Below are positions 10,426-19,714 of a stretch of DNA of 64,000 nt, piece by piece (within the stretch, counting starts at the first letter, position 1; each line of letters opens with the position of its first letter). The translations under genes and the position numbers were made by a program. The notes under the pieces were generated by a model. The model did no database searches, had not been told where the DNA came from, and worked only from the letters and a program-made list of their open reading frames with translations. The DNA is from Rhizopus arrhizus (lineage: Eukaryota > Mucoromycota > Mucoromycetes > Mucorales > Rhizopodaceae), in NCBI GenBank assembly GCA_024220505.1, contig JAKZZE010000008.1, forward strand, positions 1,860,001 through 1,924,000. The letters are read 5' to 3'.

Positions 10426-11727
10426 CTAAATAGGTTCTCCATTTAAACACTTTTCGAACACATTCACAGAGTGCTGAACAAACGCATGTAGGTGATTGGG
10501 AGGGACAGAATTACAGGCTTCAATAATTCTCGTAAACAAGTCTTCTTTATCCGACTACGTTTGACTTTGTTCTTAACTATTGCTCAAAACTGCTCAATTG
10601 GATTGAGCTCTGGGGAATAGGGAGGAAGATAAATAGACTTATACCCTCTTTTGGTTATAAGTTCATCTATTTCTTTAGCTGTGTGAATAGGCGCATGATC
10701 CATCACTATGTAATGGCCCTTCAACTCAGGAAAGCGGTCGATCTCATCCATGGTTTTATCAAGAAATTTAAGATAATGCCCAGTAACAGTGCCTTTTGAA
10801 GCAGGTTTTTTTTTTACCATCGGGTGCTTTTCTTTTGCGGTTGCCGTAGTCAATCTTGATGCGCTTCGACCATTCCTCTTGGGGGTTTCAAAGTTCCATA
10901 GACACAACAAACCTAGCAGAAATGGCACCTAGTACCGTATGTGATCTTGCTCTTGTAGATGGGAGTAGTTACGATAGCTGGTGTTCCTTTTTCAGACCAA
11001 CCGCCTGAAGCCCGCATGTTCATATTAAAAGCAGATTCATCAACAAAAACACAGTTTCCTAGGTAATTCATATCTGTCCTAGTCCAGTGCTTAACCCAAG
11101 CTAATCGAGCAGCAATCTTTGTAGTATCATTTTTAGCGACTGGTCGAAGTGTGACTCTTTTGAAAGAAAGATTGCACTCAGATTTCAAAAAAGTTATGAA
11201 CAGTACTCTTCTTTATACTCAAGTCTGCAAAGCTATGAGAGAATCCACTGCATTCATTAATCGCGCTTGCGGGTTGTCATTGTAAAAATTTATGAGGTGG
11301 GTTTTATGCTCTTGTCCTAGCTGGGGCTTCGATCTATTGACTAGGTTTGTCTGCTTCTCCAGAATATTCCAGTCCTTATCTTCTTCAAGTCTTTTAGTCC
11401 ACTTTTGAGCCGTTCGTTCGGCGATACCGCCTGCTAAGCGACCCGATTTCGCAGCATTCAATAGTTTAACTCTATTCATATATACAAAAAAGAAAGCTTT
11501 TGCTCGTTTGAATATTTATAATAGCTCTTGGTCTGCTGTTTGACTGTCTCTGACATTTCCTCCATTTTTGCATCGAACTCCACATCTGACTCCTGTCCCA
11601 CTTTTTGCATTTCACAGTATTGTCTAATGCGAGTCAATGTTGTTAAATGGAAAGGAGTTACAGTGTCATCCCAATCCATCGCATCATTCCCCCTGCTCAT
11701 CTACGATTTTTTCTTGTCCATCTTCAT
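10426..11727 (-). pseudogene. Tc1/mariner transposase (DD34E), inactivated
   Basis: The relic begins MKMDKKKS at 11727 and meets a TAG straight away; an alternative ATG is at 11700. A helix-turn-helix region follows (LAGGIAERTAQKWTKRL), then the catalytic domain. The three DDE residues are in FVDESAFN, VMDHAPIHTA and LNPIEQF, and the last two are 34 residues apart, as in Tc1-type enzymes. Lesions: frame breaks near 11210 and 10920, a TGA where the conserved tryptophan after IEQF should be (about 10583), and another frame break before the C-terminal part ending at 10426. It belongs with the element's TIRs at 10324 and 11919. Confidence 0.85.
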
Positions 11728-11733
11728 AATAAA

Positions 11734-11905
11734 ACCGACTGCTCATTTTTTAAAAACAAAACCGTCCTTTAAAGAAAAGAAAGCCGCCCTTTGGAGAAAA
11801 GGAAAGCCGACTTTTGAGAAAATGAAAACCGTCCTTTGAGAAAAATTTGACCGAACTTTGATTTTTTTTATTAGCCGTCCTTTTTTCAAAAAAACCGCCC
11901 TTTGG
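11734..11905. repeat. Phased subterminal array of the Tc1/mariner element
   Basis: Eight copies of a motif close to RCCGNCCTTT start at 11734, 11761, 11783, 11806, 11828, 11850, 11874 and 11894. Apart from the first gap of 27, the spacing is 20-24 bp, about two helical turns, so all copies face the same side of the helix. They lie between the transposase start and the right TIR. The left end has only one comparable copy near 10354. A role in transposase or host protein binding is inference. Confidence 0.8.
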
Positions 11906-11921
11906 TATTGGAACGACTGTA

Positions 11922-13255
11922 GTGAATCACACTCCAAATATGGTAAGCATTGAAAAGCGGAAAAAAGGGGGACCGCAAATTTTTTCTTACTTTTTCCTTT
12001 AACCCTCAAAATATCTATTCTTTGTACCTTATTGAACTGTTCTGTTCAATTAAGGTGTAACGATACCCTGTGTCTATTCAAAACCGTACAATTCAAGACA
12101 TTTTCTTTTTAAAAAGAAAAAGGATTTTTTTTTCTGATGCGCAAAAATCAATATTTTCACACACGCACTAAATGATGATTACACAAATTTAAAGGAGAGG
12201 ACAAGAGATATTCTTGCTATAAATACGCCCCTACATCTTTCTTCTCTTTTTGGCGTTCTACAAAGAATAGAACTTGAAAAGCCAAAAGATGAAAAAAAAA
12301 AAAAAAATCTGTTTCATCTAAATGAATACGTAACCCCTCTCCTCTTCTCCTCAGAGTCAATACAATCTTCAAGATTTCAACAAAGCGCACACACACACAA
12401 AGTACTGAGAATCAGTAAGTATCCAAGTGACATTTGAATGTCAAAGCAGCATGTGTTTTTTTTTGACGCATTTTGTGAAATACGTGTTCGTACGATGTAA
12501 ACAAACACAAACGGAATTGTTTTATCTATTATTTTCGCTTACATTAAAGTAAACAAAATAATTTCAAAAGAGAGAGGGATTAAAGGAGAGTTTGATAACC
12601 TCCTTAATACTCACATGAAACCGGTTTATAAATATAAAATCTTTTCTCTCATTTATACGCATATAAAAGTACTGCGAAAAAAAAAGCAAATGTAAATCTT
12701 TCTTTTTCTTTTTTTATATAGTATTGATAGTAATGACCTTTTAACATATGCACTACATAAAATATATTCAGGGTAATAAAAGATATACTTTTGAATAGGA
12801 ATTTGCAAATAACACTATTGACTTTATTTTTATAAAAGAAGAAAAAAAAAAAAAAAAAGACAAAAAGAATACTTTTTTCTGTTTATAAAATAATTTTTTT
12901 TGTAACCCTGAAAATACCACAAATGATATATACTAAAAAAGAAAAATGACAAAGCATTGTGTTCACTTGAAAAAAAGGAAATGTAATGATATGTACTGAA
13001 GGATAATAAAATTCATAATAAAATAAAAGGTCAAACAAAGCAAATAAGAGAAAGAGAAAAGCTACGTTGTAAAAAAAAAAAATTTTTTTTTTCTTTTCCA
13101 TTGTTTTCTTTCGAATGAAACGATCTCGAACCAATCAAGCTTCATTCTCAGATACTAAGCCACAAACTTCCAAAAAGTATAAATAGAGGTTGAATTTTGT
13201 TTAACAAAATCAATTTTTTCACCTCTTTTTCCGCTAAACTTTTTTTTTTCTAAAA
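11922..13255. other. Intergenic region upstream of TBP
   Basis: AT-rich with homopolymer runs (for example A at 12844-12858). No gene or RNA is recognised. The last 150 bp probably hold the TBP promoter. Confidence 0.5.
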
Positions 13256-14170
13256 ATGTCTGGATTTAATATTGCTACACCCTCCATGACTACGCCTGCT
13301 ATGCAGACACCTTCTATTCAGACACCTTCTATACAAACACCTTCCATTCCAACTCCTCTTCATAATTCAACACCATTTGCACTTCCATCCACACCTGCTC
13401 CTAATGATGCACCTACACCTAGTAGTAGAGATGCCAATCCTTATGCTGTAGCTGGTATTACTCCTACTCTACAGTAAGTTCTAAAACAGTTTAAAGCAAT
13501 GTATATTTAAAAAAGGGTTTTCAGAAATATTGTTGCAACTGTCAATTTGGATTGTCGTTTAGATTTAAAAACTATTGCTCTTCATGCACGTAATGCAGAG
13601 TACAATCCAAAGGTATAATTGTGGGGAAGAACTCGTTGTTTTTTTTTCTCCTAAACAATAGAGTGTCTATAGCGTTTTGCAGCTGTTATTATGCGTATTC
13701 GTGAACCAAAGACAACTGCACTTATTTTCGCTTCTGGAAAGATGGTAGTGACAGGTGCTAAATCAGAAGATGATTCCAAGTTGGCTGCTCGTAAATATGC
13801 TCGTATTATTCAAAAACTAGGCTTTCAAGCCAAGTTTACAGATTTTAAAATTCAAAATATTGTGGGTTCTTGTGATGTCAAGTTTCCTATCCGTCTTGAA
13901 GGTTTAGCTTATTCTCACGGTCACTTTAGTTCTGTAAGTTTTTTTTTTTTTTTTTTTTTTCCTTTGAATGTATTGAGTGATCCTAACCCCAGATGTTAGT
14001 ATGAACCTGAATTATTCCCTGGTCTTATCTATCGTATGGTAAAACCAAAGATTGTGTTATTAATCTTTGTCTCTGGCAAAATTGTATTAACTGGTGCCAA
14101 AGTGAGAGAAGAAATTTATCAAGCTTTTCAAGCAATATATCCTGTACTTACTGAATTCCGTAAACCTTAA
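13256..14170 (+). CDS. TBP: TATA-box binding protein (TBP)
   Basis: The general transcription factor that binds TATA elements for RNA polymerases I, II and III in the nucleus. Exons 13256-13473, 13525-13612, 13673-13933 and 14000-14170 join in frame to 245 residues. The N-terminal 70 residues are low-complexity with tandem [17 protein letters not shown] units. The saddle domain follows as two direct repeats: [20 protein letters not shown] with [19 protein letters not shown], then [19 protein letters not shown] with [20 protein letters not shown]. It ends [10 protein letters not shown], as TBPs do. Intron 3 contains an uninterrupted T-run of about 22. Start and product are secure. Confidence 0.98.
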
Positions 14171-15254
14171 AAATTTGTAAGAAAGAAAAATGAAAAAAAG
14201 CGTTATCATAGGGTGGAGTTTCATTTACTATCCCCTCTCACTTCTCCCGATCCCCCCCTCCCCCTTATTTATCCTTCTTACGTGTGTGTATAAAGTTTTA
14301 ACCTCCCCTCTTCCTCAATTAACCTTCTCTTTTACGATAAAAAAAAAATAGCCTTTTTTATGATAAAAAAAAAATTGTATAATAATAACAATAAAAAAAA
14401 AAAACATTAAAATATTTACTGGAATTTTATTTTATAATACATTCCATACTTTATTATTTACATGTATACAAATATGAATTGTTTATTAGCATGCCTTCTT
14501 TGTAAATGAAATCAATTTGATGCATATAACGCATGAGGTTTATCTTGTTCAGGAGAAAACTATAATGAGCTTCCCATCATCTCTTTCATACGATTCTTAC
14601 CACAAGGATAAGTAGGGATGGTGGTCAACACGGGGTGAGGAGGAAAGAGAGAGGGGATAAAGATCCCTACAGAAACCCTTGAGAACGTCAAGGGCAGCTA
14701 TAAAAGATACCAGTAAGAACTATGGGCAAAAGAGGCTCAATATGGAAGGGGGGTCAGAAGATGAGGATATCCTGCTGATTCATAAAGAATTCATGTGAAA
14801 CTTGGCTACAAGCCAAGGAGACAATGTGGAAGAGGTGATCCAACAAAGATCAATCTGTTCATGTTTCTATTTGATCAGTGTAAACATAGACCCACTGTCA
14901 CCCCACTTGGTCTTCACAGCCTTTCTTCACAGCCTTTTGTTGTCTTTCAGGGCGAGAAGAGGTTCTTTTAAAGTTGCTGATGTGACTATTTTTACTCTGA
15001 GGATTTCTCTTTGAACAAGAATAGAATTGTCTGATTCTTTTGAATCCATGTGATTCAAGTATCTTGTTGTAAGCGTCTCATTGGATCAATTATTAAAGTT
15101 TGACAGTTGACTCTTACCCCCCCTCCTTCTTTTTATTTTGGAAACTGTGTTTATCGGACCATGAATAATTTGACTGGACTGTTCTTTGGAGAGAAGAGAG
15201 AGAGAGGGGGGGACCCTTTATGGAAAAAAAGATTTTTTTTTTTTTCATTAGAAA
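14171..15254. other. Intergenic, no gene recognised
   Basis: The TBP 3' region followed by about 1 kb without a supported gene. Open frames here, such as 14802-15014, lack family resemblance and run through pyrimidine-rich DNA. Confidence 0.5.
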
Positions 15255-15628
15255 ATGTTTAATTCATTCGTGCGTTCACCCGTTCTTATCCGTACAAGTC
15301 GTTTACATACAACACGTATTCTTTTCAACACAGCTGGTATGCACACGATTGACAAATGACTCTTTAATATTAATATGATATCCTAGTCAATGCCAAAATA
15401 GCTTCATCAGCACCAAAGGGAACAACATTAAAAGGCATTCAATTTTTGAAAGACGGTAAAGATCCTGTTGCTCTTGACGACTCTGAATACCCTGATTGGT
15501 TGTGGGATTTATTGGATGAGAAGAAGTTGAAACAAAAGAGTACCAAACCTTCCAACCGTCAATATCACAGAAAACAAAACCGAGAGGCTATCAAGGCTTC
15601 CAACTTTATGAAGGACAAAAAGAATTAG
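15255..15628 (+). CDS. MRPL37: Mitochondrial large-subunit ribosomal protein mL54
   Basis: A structural protein of the mitochondrial ribosome large subunit. Exons 15255-15336 and 15387-15628 join in frame to 107 residues. The N-terminus (MFNSFVRSPVLIRTSRLHTT) is arginine-rich and lacks acidic residues, as expected of a mitochondrial presequence. The mL54 signature follows: GIQFLKDGKDPVALDDSEYP, then DWLWDLL and a basic tail with NREAIKASNF. Length fits the yeast MRPL37/mL54 family. The intron of 50 bp falls at the presequence boundary. Confidence 0.9.
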
Positions 15629-16854
15629 GATTTTTATAGAATAAAAGTGTTGTGTATTATATGTTTAGTTAATAAAAAGTATAGGTGTTTTGATTGTGAT
15701 GGACTTTATAGGTTGAACCAGTTTTGATCAAAGGTAAAACATACTTTTGTCCTGAATTACAGGCTGTGAGTGCGTCTTTGGTCAACATCATGTGTCAAGG
15801 AATAGTGTATGTTAAAGAGACAACTGTCAGTTTGGTTTTATAAGACAAACGCTTTGTATAAAAAGATTCTATTGAACCCTTTCATGATAAAAAGCACTTT
15901 TAAAAACTTTTTTTTCCCCTTACCTAAACACTATACAAGATATGCTTTCATCTTACGCTCATCATTTGTTGTAGGTATTTAATTGCATCAACAACACTGT
16001 GGTCATTCTTCCACTCACAACACTCAAAGTCTTCCACTTGTAATCCTTATCGTCTTGGGCTTATCAAACCAGCTTTTGATTATAAACCAAAAGTGAGACT
16101 GGTATCAAGTGTATGAACTCTGGCAAATTCCCATTTTCATATCGCCCAAGAGACTCTACTACATATTTCACCCAGCCATGATCGAATTGTTTCCGTTCTT
16201 TTTATTTTTGTATCATCAATTCTTGTCTTTAACCAATTCCAAACCTTTGACTATTTCCTTTTCATTGTTTTCAGATACAAATCGACTGACTATACTATTC
16301 TTATTTGATCATAAAATAATCCAATCGTACTTTTCTTTCAAGGATAAGTGGAATAGAACTTTATAAGCAGTATCCACAGTTAAATACACTGACCAATAAA
16401 ACAGTAAAAACAAATTGACCACATAAAGTCAACAACAGTTTGATTATCCTTGTCTTTTTATTCCGACTATTTGCAACATTTATACACTGATCCACATCCA
16501 GTCAATCTAAAAGTATTCACTATCAAGTAGCACTCTAAAAGAATGAGGGAAAAAAAAAAAGCAATTGATCAAACTAGACAGGATAGTCTTGTACTCTTGA
16601 TATTTAAGTATTCTACATATGGTCTCTATTGATCTTGTACTTTTATAAAAACTGTCTTGTCTGAAAGAACACACTTTCTGTCTGAATGAGAGAAAGATTT
16701 AAAAACATCGCTAAACATCTGAATCTCTAGTCAAAAAAAAAAGTATAGGGTCTCATTGTATTCAACAGATTTCTTTGTCTATCACGTATTTTAATATTAA
16801 AAAGAATAAAATTAAGTTTCTATACATTCTGTTATATTTTTATAAAAAAGGAAT
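15629..16854. other. Intergenic with coding-like plus-strand fragments
   Basis: Two stretches look coding but are not joined into a gene: 15709-15840 (VEPVLIKGKTYFCPELQAVS then a stop) and about 15977-16100 (CNPYRLGLIKPAFDYKPK). I could not find a start or a frame that links them, so they may be relics. The rest up to 16854 is AT-rich and probably includes the MTRR terminator. Confidence 0.35.
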
Positions 16855-19116
16855 TTAGGCCCACTATGAATTAAATAGATAAATGAATACAAAGATGAGA
16901 GAATAAAAGAAAATGGACTTACCAAATCACGAAGATACTTTTTGCTTGCTATCCAACTAAACAGGGTTTTGTTTGCTTCAACTACATCCATCTGTTGATG
17001 ATTCACAAGGATCTCGACCAGTGCATCTTGAACATCCTTTGCCATTCCTTTAGCATCACCACAGACATAGATAGCAGCGTCCTTGTTGATGATCAAATCA
17101 AACAACTGAGCCGAATCTCTCTTTATCAAATCTTGCACATAGACCTTGGGAGAACCATCCGAAGCTCGACTTTCGGCCAAGGCCAAGTGTGTGATGGTCC
17201 CATCCGCTTCAAATTCGCCAATTTCCTTTTCAAACAAAAAGTCCATCGACCTGTTTCTGAATCCGTAATAAACATGGACAGGACCAAAGGCATCCCGGAT
17301 CTGTCGTTCAGGATGGGATCCGACGCCACCCATCGACAAACGAATCTTGCGCTGCATCTGTCGATGCTCCAGAAAGCCAATGAAGGGAGCAATACCTGTG
17401 CCTGGACCGATCAAGATCAAAGGGCGTTCGGTTTCGGCAGGCAAGGTAAAGGCATTGATGTTTTGACGGAGAAAGATGGGAATCTTGATCGTCTTGTCCA
17501 GTGTGATTTCAACATTCGTAGGTGTCGTACGACTGGGCACCCTCTCTGTCACCCGGTCCATCCAGGGTGTCGCCACCCCCTTGCGCTCCACATTTCCACG
17601 CGTGATGTATTCGACCACGTTGAAAGCAAAACGAATCTTGCCGTTTCTCTTCAGAGGCGAGCTGGAGATGGAGTAGAACCGAGGCATGTGGGCCGGTAAG
17701 AGATCCAGAACTCGTTCAATCGGTGGCTGACAGGATGGGAAGGTCTCTAGGATGTCAAGCAAGGTAGGACATTCGTCACGGATCGCGTTAAAAACAGCAG
17801 TACCTTGCTTGCTGCAGATGTACATCAAACTTAATTTTTCTTTGGGGTCAGAGGTGTGGTCCGCAAGCATCCTAAAGAATGCCTTTCTCGGTTGACTTGT
17901 CAAGTCGACAGCATAGCGGAATAATTCGAGCAAGGTTGCACTAGATGCATGTTGTAGATGCGAAGGCAGGTTATCACCTTCTACTTTATAGAGAGCATCG
18001 TTGGCCTCTTCTAGTGAAATCGACAAACGGTTGAGGATCGCCTGAACCAGGTCTTCATCGTTAGGCGCTACGACTCCAAAAGCATCTCCTGGTTCATAAT
18101 CAACTCCTTCGCCAACATCAAGTTCTACTTCCAACGTACGTTTCACAGCATCAGCGCTGGACAGACAAGAGACCATGGTCACAGGAGCATAGCTGATGGG
18201 AGCAGGTGTCGCTACAAATTCAGGCACCTCCTTTCTGTCCTCTTGCTTTCTCTTTTCGTCCAGTCTGATCAGTTTTACCACAGGCACAGCCACCCGTGGT
18301 AAGCCGGTCAACTTGGCTCCAGGTGCCAGCCCTTCCAAGCTGATTTGAAGAGGAAAGCCTCTTTTGAGTGGCTCTGTCTGTGGAACGACTAACGAATGGT
18401 CCAGTTTGGCATATTTCTCTACAGGCTCTGGCAGGCTCTCTTTACGGTTCTTCATCGAATAAGGATCGATCTGAAGCTCGGTCATTTCCTTTTCAATTTG
18501 CTTTTCTGCTTCAATACTGTCTTTTACTGACAATTCGGATTTTTGAACCAAGACCGTCGGCAAAACCTCCCATAATTTCTCAATCCATGGATCCACCGTT
18601 TCTTCTAGACTATAGTGAGAGTGAGACAAGTGATCAATCAAACGCATTCATGTACCCTTCTGCATCGTCCGCTAAGCCCTTTTCATAAAATACAGTAGCA
18701 CCCAAGTCCTTCAACTTTTTCTCCAGGCGTTTTCCAGTGTTGTTAAAGTTTGAATAGTTGCTATCGCCCAATCCCAAAACGGTAAACTTGGCATGCTTGA
18801 AATAGGTCTTGTCTTTGTTACGGCGAAGGAATCTCCAAAACTTTAAGGAATTATCAGGGGCATCTCCGTCACCTGTATTTGAACAGATAAGAATGAGAAT
18901 GTCTGTGGTTTGAAGTGGTGCCTTTTTTATATAAATATTATCAGCTGTCTCTTTCTATTTTTTTTTTTTTTTTACTTGTTCATAATCGTCCATGACAAAG
19001 CACTGGCCCGTATAGCCTTTCTTGGTAGCCTCCGTGTGAATGTTCTTTGCGATCCATTCTGCATTGCCTGTTTGCGATCCCCAAAGGATAAGATAAGACA
19101 GTGAAAGATCTGACAT
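16855..19116 (-). CDS. MTRR: Methionine synthase reductase (MTRR-like diflavin reductase)
   Basis: Transfers electrons from NADPH through FAD and FMN, in this family to reactivate oxidised cobalamin on B12-dependent methionine synthase. Exons 18976-19116, 18656-18921, 16923-18609 and 16855-16863 (minus strand) join to 700 residues, close to human MTRR at 698. The order is an FMN-binding flavodoxin (GSQTGNAEWIAKNI, CSNTGDGDAPD, LGLGDSNYSNF), a linker, an FAD domain (RFYSISSSPL) and an NADPH domain (GPGTGIAPFIGFLEHR, YVCGDAKGMAKDVQDAL). The MTRR-like junction ADDAEGLEETVDPWIEKLW and the aromatic C-terminal end YLRDLWA set it apart from P450 reductase, which has a membrane anchor absent here. 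The last exon encodes only WA and stop. It is divergent from the VOC gene. Confidence 0.88.
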
Positions 19117-19246
19117 GGTGATCAATGATAAAAAAAAGAAAAAGAAAAAAAAGGGGGGTGCCTTTTATGCTGAGTATAAATAGAGAAGAGATAAAAATGA
19201 AAAATGATTAGCTCTCAAGGTTCTTTTACTAATATATCATTAACCA
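19117..19246. promoter_or_regulatory. Shared MTRR/VOC divergent promoter region
   Basis: 130 bp between the two start codons. It must hold both promoters. A TATA-like GAGTATAAATAG lies near 19173, on the VOC side. Confidence 0.5.
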
Positions 19247-19633
19247 ATGGAATTCGCACAGTTTCGTATCGCCCGCCCCACAGACAAATTTGAAAAGATC
19301 AAGGAATTTTATGGTGAAGGTTTAGGATTAGAACTGATTGGTTCGTTTGAAGGACATGAAGGATACGATGGTGTTATGTATGGTTTGCCTGATAAAAAGT
19401 ATCACTTGGAATTTACTACGCATGTGGATGGTAGTCCTTGTCCGGCTCCAACAAAAGATAATTTACTGGTCTTTTATATTCCTGATCAAGAAAAAATTTC
19501 TGTTATAATGAATAGATTAAATAGATTAGGATATCTTGAAACTGAGCCTGAGAATCCTTATTGGAAGGCAAAAGGCATTACCATTGAAGATCCGGATAAA
19601 TGGAGAATTGTATTGATGAATAGTCAATTTTAA
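19247..19633 (+). CDS. VOC/glyoxalase-fold family protein
   Basis: A single-exon gene of 128 residues with the vicinal oxygen chelate fold pattern: FRIARPTDKFEKIKEFYGEG at the start, the GLGLELIGSF strand, YHLEFTTH in the first half and a second module with IEDPDKWRIVLMN at the end. The family includes glyoxalases, dioxygenases and antibiotic resistance proteins. H (YHLEFTTH) and the acidic positions could bind metal, but I cannot assign a substrate. It is similar in size and layout to bacterial-type single-domain VOC proteins such as YycE. It converges on HSP104 with 81 bp between stops. Confidence 0.8.
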   Translation: MEFAQFRIARPTDKFEKIKEFYGEGLGLELIGSFEGHEGYDGVMYGLPDKKYHLEFTTHVDGSPCPAPTKDNLLVFYIPDQEKISVIMNRLNRLGYLETEPENPYWKAKGITIEDPDKWRIVLMNSQF

Positions 19634-19714
19634 AAAAAAAAGGAATAAACAATGACAAGAAAAATATTAATTTTATTATTTACAAGCAAAAAAATATACA
19701 AAAAATGATTGATT

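Larger units (their letters stand above)
10324..11919 (-). mobile_element. Decayed Tc1/mariner DNA transposon
   Basis: A 1,596-bp element with terminal inverted repeats: the left end CAGTCGTTCCAATGCCAA and the right end (reverse complement) CAGTCGTTCCAATACCAA differ at one position. A TA dinucleotide flanks each end (10322-10323 and 11920-11921), the expected Tc1/mariner target duplication. Inside is a minus-strand transposase relic, and the right subterminal region carries a periodic repeat array. Frame damage means it cannot move by itself, although ends like these could be acted on by an intact relative. Confidence 0.88.

Noticed and set aside
16995..17699. 234-residue plus-strand frame opposite MTRR
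   Set aside because: Antisense shadow of the MTRR flavin domains, which are conserved on the minus strand.
16855..19116. NADPH-cytochrome P450 reductase as identity for the diflavin gene
   Set aside because: No N-terminal membrane anchor; the FMN-FAD linker and the YLRDLWA terminus fit MTRR better.
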